DNA from: JABFRJ01 sp033812735
Lineage (GTDB): Bacteria > Pseudomonadota > Alphaproteobacteria > Rhizobiales > Hyphomicrobiaceae
Reading direction: 5' to 3'
DNA length: 8,101 nucleotides
Assembly (NCBI GenBank): GCA_033812735.1
Contig: JAPXTA010000177.1
Span: forward strand, 1-8,101
The position numbers and the translations under genes were made by a program. Numbering within the stretch: the first letter of the stretch is position 1; every line of letters begins with the position of its first letter. Shown here one piece after another: positions 6,376 to 8,101 of the stretch. The notes beneath the pieces are model-generated. The model searched no databases and was not told the origin of the DNA. It was given only the letters and a program-made list of their open reading frames with translations.

Positions 6376-7119
6376 ATGAAGAAGCTGATCGGGTTGATAC
6401 TTCTTGCGTTGCTCGGATTTTACGTCGGTTGGCCGGCGTGGTCCGGATATCGCATTTCGACGGCGATCGCGGGGAAAGACGCTGCGGCCTTGGCGACGAA
6501 AGTCGATTTTCCGGCAGTCCGTCAGTCGATGCGACCGGCTGTAAGTGTCGCCGTCGAGCGCGAGTTCGATGCGCAGATGAAACAGGCCGGCGGAGGGCTG
6601 GGCGGGTTGCTCGGCGGCGATCTGAAAAAGCAGCTGCTGCCGCAGTTGGTCGACGGTGTGCTCACAACACTGGTGACACCGGAAAATGTCATCCGTATCG
6701 CCAGCGAAGGCGATGCTGCCGGCAGCGTCCGGCGCATACTGGCAGAGAAGATGGGCGACCTTGCCGGCAAGCTGCCGTCGATGCCGGGAGCTGGCGGCGC
6801 TGGCGGCATTGCCGTTCCGGGAGTGCCCGCGGCAGGCGGGCTGGGGCAACTCGGTGATCTGGCAAAGCAGATCGGGATCGGCGGACGGGCTGCCGCGCCA
6901 ACGGCACCGGCGCCTCAGGCCACGCCTGTTGCTACCGGAACCGCTCCGCGGCAGGCGTCGTTCGGATTTGGTAATATCAAGGGTTTTGGTTTCGACGGGC
7001 CACTTGGTTTTGCTGTTTCTGTCGCCCGGGATGCCGCTCAGTCGGCGCCGGATCTGACGGCTGGCATGTCGTTCACCGGCGGCGATTGGAAGATCACCAA
7101 GGTCATCCCGCGCCTGTGA
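6376..7119 (+). CDS. DUF2939 family membrane-anchored or exported protein
   Basis: A 247-residue protein on the plus strand, opposite to all its intact neighbours. Residues 2-22 (KKLIGLILLALLGFYVGWPA is 2-21) form a signal peptide or single membrane anchor, and the following YRISTAIAGKDAAALATKVDF (25-45, start YRISTAI) is the conserved opening of DUF2939 proteins. Residues 46-130 are mostly helical. Residues 136-195 are rich in Gly, Ala and Pro and are probably a flexible linker. The C-terminal domain (FGFGNIKGFGFDGPLGFAVS, 196-215) ends in GGDWKITKVIPRL (235-247), the usual end of the family. The ATG at 6376 follows GGGGGCGAGGC, a good ribosome site; an upstream in-frame ATG at 6316 would put a Cys-rich, non-signal sequence in front. 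The body would face the periplasm. No biochemical role is known to me for this family. A strong terminator follows 19 bases after the stop. Confidence 0.9.
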   Translation: MKKLIGLILLALLGFYVGWPAWSGYRISTAIAGKDAAALATKVDFPAVRQSMRPAVSVAVEREFDAQMKQAGGGLGGLLGGDLKKQLLPQLVDGVLTTLVTPENVIRIASEGDAAGSVRRILAEKMGDLAGKLPSMPGAGGAGGIAVPGVPAAGGLGQLGDLAKQIGIGGRAAAPTAPAPQATPVATGTAPRQASFGFGNIKGFGFDGPLGFAVSVARDAAQSAPDLTAGMSFTGGDWKITKVIPRL

Positions 7120-7138
7120 GGTGGTGCTCAAGATACGG

Positions 7139-7178
7139 AAACGAATGGCCCGGAGCATCGGCTCCGGGCCATTCGTTT
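7139..7178. terminator. strong bidirectional intrinsic terminator between convergent genes
   Basis: Bases 7139-7156 and 7161-7178 are perfect reverse complements over 18 base pairs with the four-base loop ATCG. On the plus strand the stem ends in TTTTG; on the minus strand it ends in TTTCC. It lies between the stop of the DUF2939 gene (7119) and the stop of the RcdA-like gene (7196), so it can end both transcripts. Confidence 0.92.
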
Positions 7179-7195
7179 TGATGCTTTGCGAGGCG

Positions 7196-7747
7196 TTAGT
7201 GTGTGTCAGTTCCGCCGACGACAGAGAAGGCGGCCCGGATACGTGATACTTGGTCGTTGACCGGGCTTGTGGCGGCGGGAGCCGTCTCACGCATGTTGAT
7301 TGCCTGGTCGAGTTTTAGAATTCGTTCGTTGAGGGACATGCTCGCCTCGATGAGTTCGCGCAATCCCTCCGGCAACTCGTCGAAATGCTTCACATGGCTC
7401 GGCCGGCCGATCGGCTGCAACTTAACGCGGCCGCGGCGGGCATCAGCCTCCGCCTGGGTGAGTTCGCCTTCCTTGATGCCGCGGCGGATGAGTAGCCACG
7501 ACGCGAGTTCCAGCAACCGCGTGGTCAACCGCATGCTCTCAGTAGCGTAGACCAATGTGAGAGGGGCCTTGAGCGTCTTTGCTTCCTTGCGACCCGGACC
7601 GTCGAGGTAGGCAGCGGTCCGCTCGACCAGCGCCATGCCTTCTTTGAACACGGCGTCGAACTGGTCGGAGTGCGCGAACGCCTCGCCGAAGGACACCATG
7701 TTGGCGGGGTTAGACGAGCCCGCGCTGTTCTTTTCGATAAACGCCAT
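7196..7747 (-). CDS. rcdA: DUF1465/RcdA-like regulator of CtrA degradation
   Basis: A 183-residue all-helical cytoplasmic protein of the DUF1465 (RcdA) family. Hallmarks are MVSFGEAFAHSDQFDAVFKEGM (17-38; key residues Phe20, Ser27, Phe30, Phe34), LVERTAAYLDGPGRKEAK (40-57) and YATESMRLTTRLLELASWLL (67-86), followed by an acidic-basic helix (EGELTQAEADARR, 93-105). In Caulobacter, RcdA is an adaptor that, with CpdR and PopA, brings the master regulator CtrA and other substrates to the ClpXP protease as the cell cycle proceeds. The C-terminal 30 residues (from about 153) look disordered, as in the studied protein. The ATG at 7747 has AAGG eight bases upstream; the open frame continues to 7891 but those codons lack the family character. 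Length is usual. It faces the DUF2939 gene across a shared terminator and stands alone on its transcript. Family assignment is firm; the adaptor role in this organism is by homology only. Confidence 0.87.
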   Translation of the reverse strand: MAFIEKNSAGSSNPANMVSFGEAFAHSDQFDAVFKEGMALVERTAAYLDGPGRKEAKTLKAPLTLVYATESMRLTTRLLELASWLLIRRGIKEGELTQAEADARRGRVKLQPIGRPSHVKHFDELPEGLRELIEASMSLNERILKLDQAINMRETAPAATSPVNDQVSRIRAAFSVVGGTDTH

Positions 7748-7784
7748 TTCGAACGCCTTACCAAACGCTACTTGAACCGGTTGC

Positions 7785-7816
7785 CGCGACACTAACACTA
7801 CAGAAGATGTGTCGCG
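7785..7816. repeat. inverted repeat in the rcdA upstream region, next to a CtrA-like half site
   Basis: CGCGACAC (7785-7792) and GTGTCGCG (7809-7816) are perfect reverse complements separated by 16 bases, centred about 50 bases upstream of the rcdA ATG. Such spacing fits either an RNA leader hairpin or an operator for a dimeric regulator. Immediately beside it, the minus strand reads TTAACC (7819-7824), matching half of the CtrA consensus TTAA-N7-TTAA; the second TTAA is not there. The rest of 7748-7978 has no gene and no clear -35/-10 pair that I could identify. Confidence 0.4.
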
Positions 7817-7978
7817 ACGGTTAATTTCAGTGTGCCGAACCTGATCGATGATCGGGGCGAAACTTCGCTTCCTTCGTGGCGAGCCGGCCATAATGCCGTT
7901 TCACCTGTGGACATCCGCTTCGCTCGAACGCTCGATGCGACCATCGATGCAAGAATAAAGCCGCTTGTCGTTCACGCG

Positions 7979-8009
7979 AAAAAAAGAGCCGCCTCACATG
8001 GGGCGGCTC
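7979..8009 (-). terminator. intrinsic terminator of a minus-strand transcript entering from the right
   Basis: Read on the minus strand: stem GAGCCGCC (8002-8009), loop of eight bases, GGCGGCTC (7986-7993), then seven T (7979-7985). This is a textbook Rho-independent terminator. The plus strand lacks a T-tract, so it serves only leftward transcription. The gene it ends is either beyond base 8101 or a small RNA whose 3' part covers 8014-8101. It insulates rcdA from that upstream unit. Confidence 0.92.
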
Positions 8010-8034
8010 GAAAGTCAGCAGGGTCACGTCAAAC

Positions 8035-8071
8035 AGAGCAGGGGACCTGCTCTCAGGTCCAGAAATCTGGA
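8035..8071. repeat. cluster of overlapping, mutually exclusive hairpins upstream of the 7979-8009 terminator
   Basis: Three perfect inverted repeats share bases: AGAGCAGG/CCTGCTCT (8035-8042 with 8046-8053, loop 3); GGACCTG/CAGGTCC (8043-8049 with 8054-8060, loop 4); and TCCAGA/TCTGGA (8058-8063 with 8066-8071, loop 2). The first and second cannot form together, nor can the second and third. On the minus strand they precede the strong terminator by about 25 bases, so the set could be the body of a small RNA or the 3' untranslated region of a gene beyond the window. I found no convincing coding frame in 8014-8101. Confidence 0.4.
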
Positions 8072-8101
8072 TGAGAAAAGAGTACGGGTGAAGGACTAAC
8101 A

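Noticed and set aside
6172..7290. A 372-codon minus-strand ORF covering the DUF2939 gene
   Set aside because: The product is rich in Arg, Ser, Gln and Pro without any known motif, and it crosses both the 18-bp terminator and the 3' end of the RcdA gene. The plus-strand gene has a signal anchor, a good ribosome site and family motifs.
7832..8074. An 80-codon plus-strand ORF at the right edge
   Set aside because: It runs through the minus-strand terminator and the hairpin cluster and has no ribosome site or known motif.
1..8101. CRISPR array, tRNA, rRNA, insertion sequence, toxin-antitoxin or defence gene cluster
   Set aside because: I saw no spaced direct repeats, cloverleaf, transposase motif, terminal inverted repeats or defence-type domains. 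The helicase alone is not evidence of a defence system.

Overview
The window looks like chromosomal DNA of a GC-rich alphaproteobacterium, probably of the order Hyphomicrobiales. The best lineage marker is a 183-codon DUF1465/RcdA-type gene at 7196-7747, a family confined to Alphaproteobacteria as far as I know. The GC-rich codon use, a DUF2939 protein and a rhizobial-type divergent ThiE-like protein fit this. The genus cannot be fixed from the sequence alone.

Layout from left to right: (1) 1-291, minus: first 97 codons of a ThiE/TenI-like TIM-barrel protein, cut by the window edge. (2) 292-672: no intact gene. The plus strand of 345-660 reads, in two frames, like scraps of a phage tail-fibre-type protein, so I call a possible relic. 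(3) 673-1581, minus: serB, phosphoserine phosphatase, preceded by (4) 1619-2353, minus: a TerC/YjbE-family membrane protein. A perfect 9-bp hairpin spans the terC stop codon. (5) 2540-3052, minus: GNAT acetyltransferase. (6) 3129-4457, minus: PIF1/RecD-like SF1B helicase. (7) 4597-5397 and 5399-6175, minus: two family-2-type glycosyltransferases one base apart, clearly cotranscribed. (8) 6376-7119, plus: exported or membrane-anchored DUF2939 protein, the only intact plus-strand gene. (9) 7139-7178: very strong terminator with an 18-bp perfect stem between convergent genes. (10) 7196-7747, minus: RcdA-like cell-cycle proteolysis adaptor. (11) 7979-8009: classic minus-strand intrinsic terminator for a transcript arriving from beyond the right edge, preceded at 8035-8071 by overlapping, mutually exclusive hairpins.

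The genes do not form one pathway. The glycosyltransferase pair is a surface-sugar unit. SerB finishes serine synthesis. TerC probably handles metal ions, and RcdA probably acts in regulated ClpXP proteolysis. The helicase and acetyltransferase are single housekeeping or accessory genes. I see no defence island, CRISPR array, insertion sequence, tRNA or rRNA, and no convincing new multi-gene system. The points most worth a second look are the tail-fibre-like relic, the hairpin cluster at the right edge, and the hairpin over the terC stop codon.
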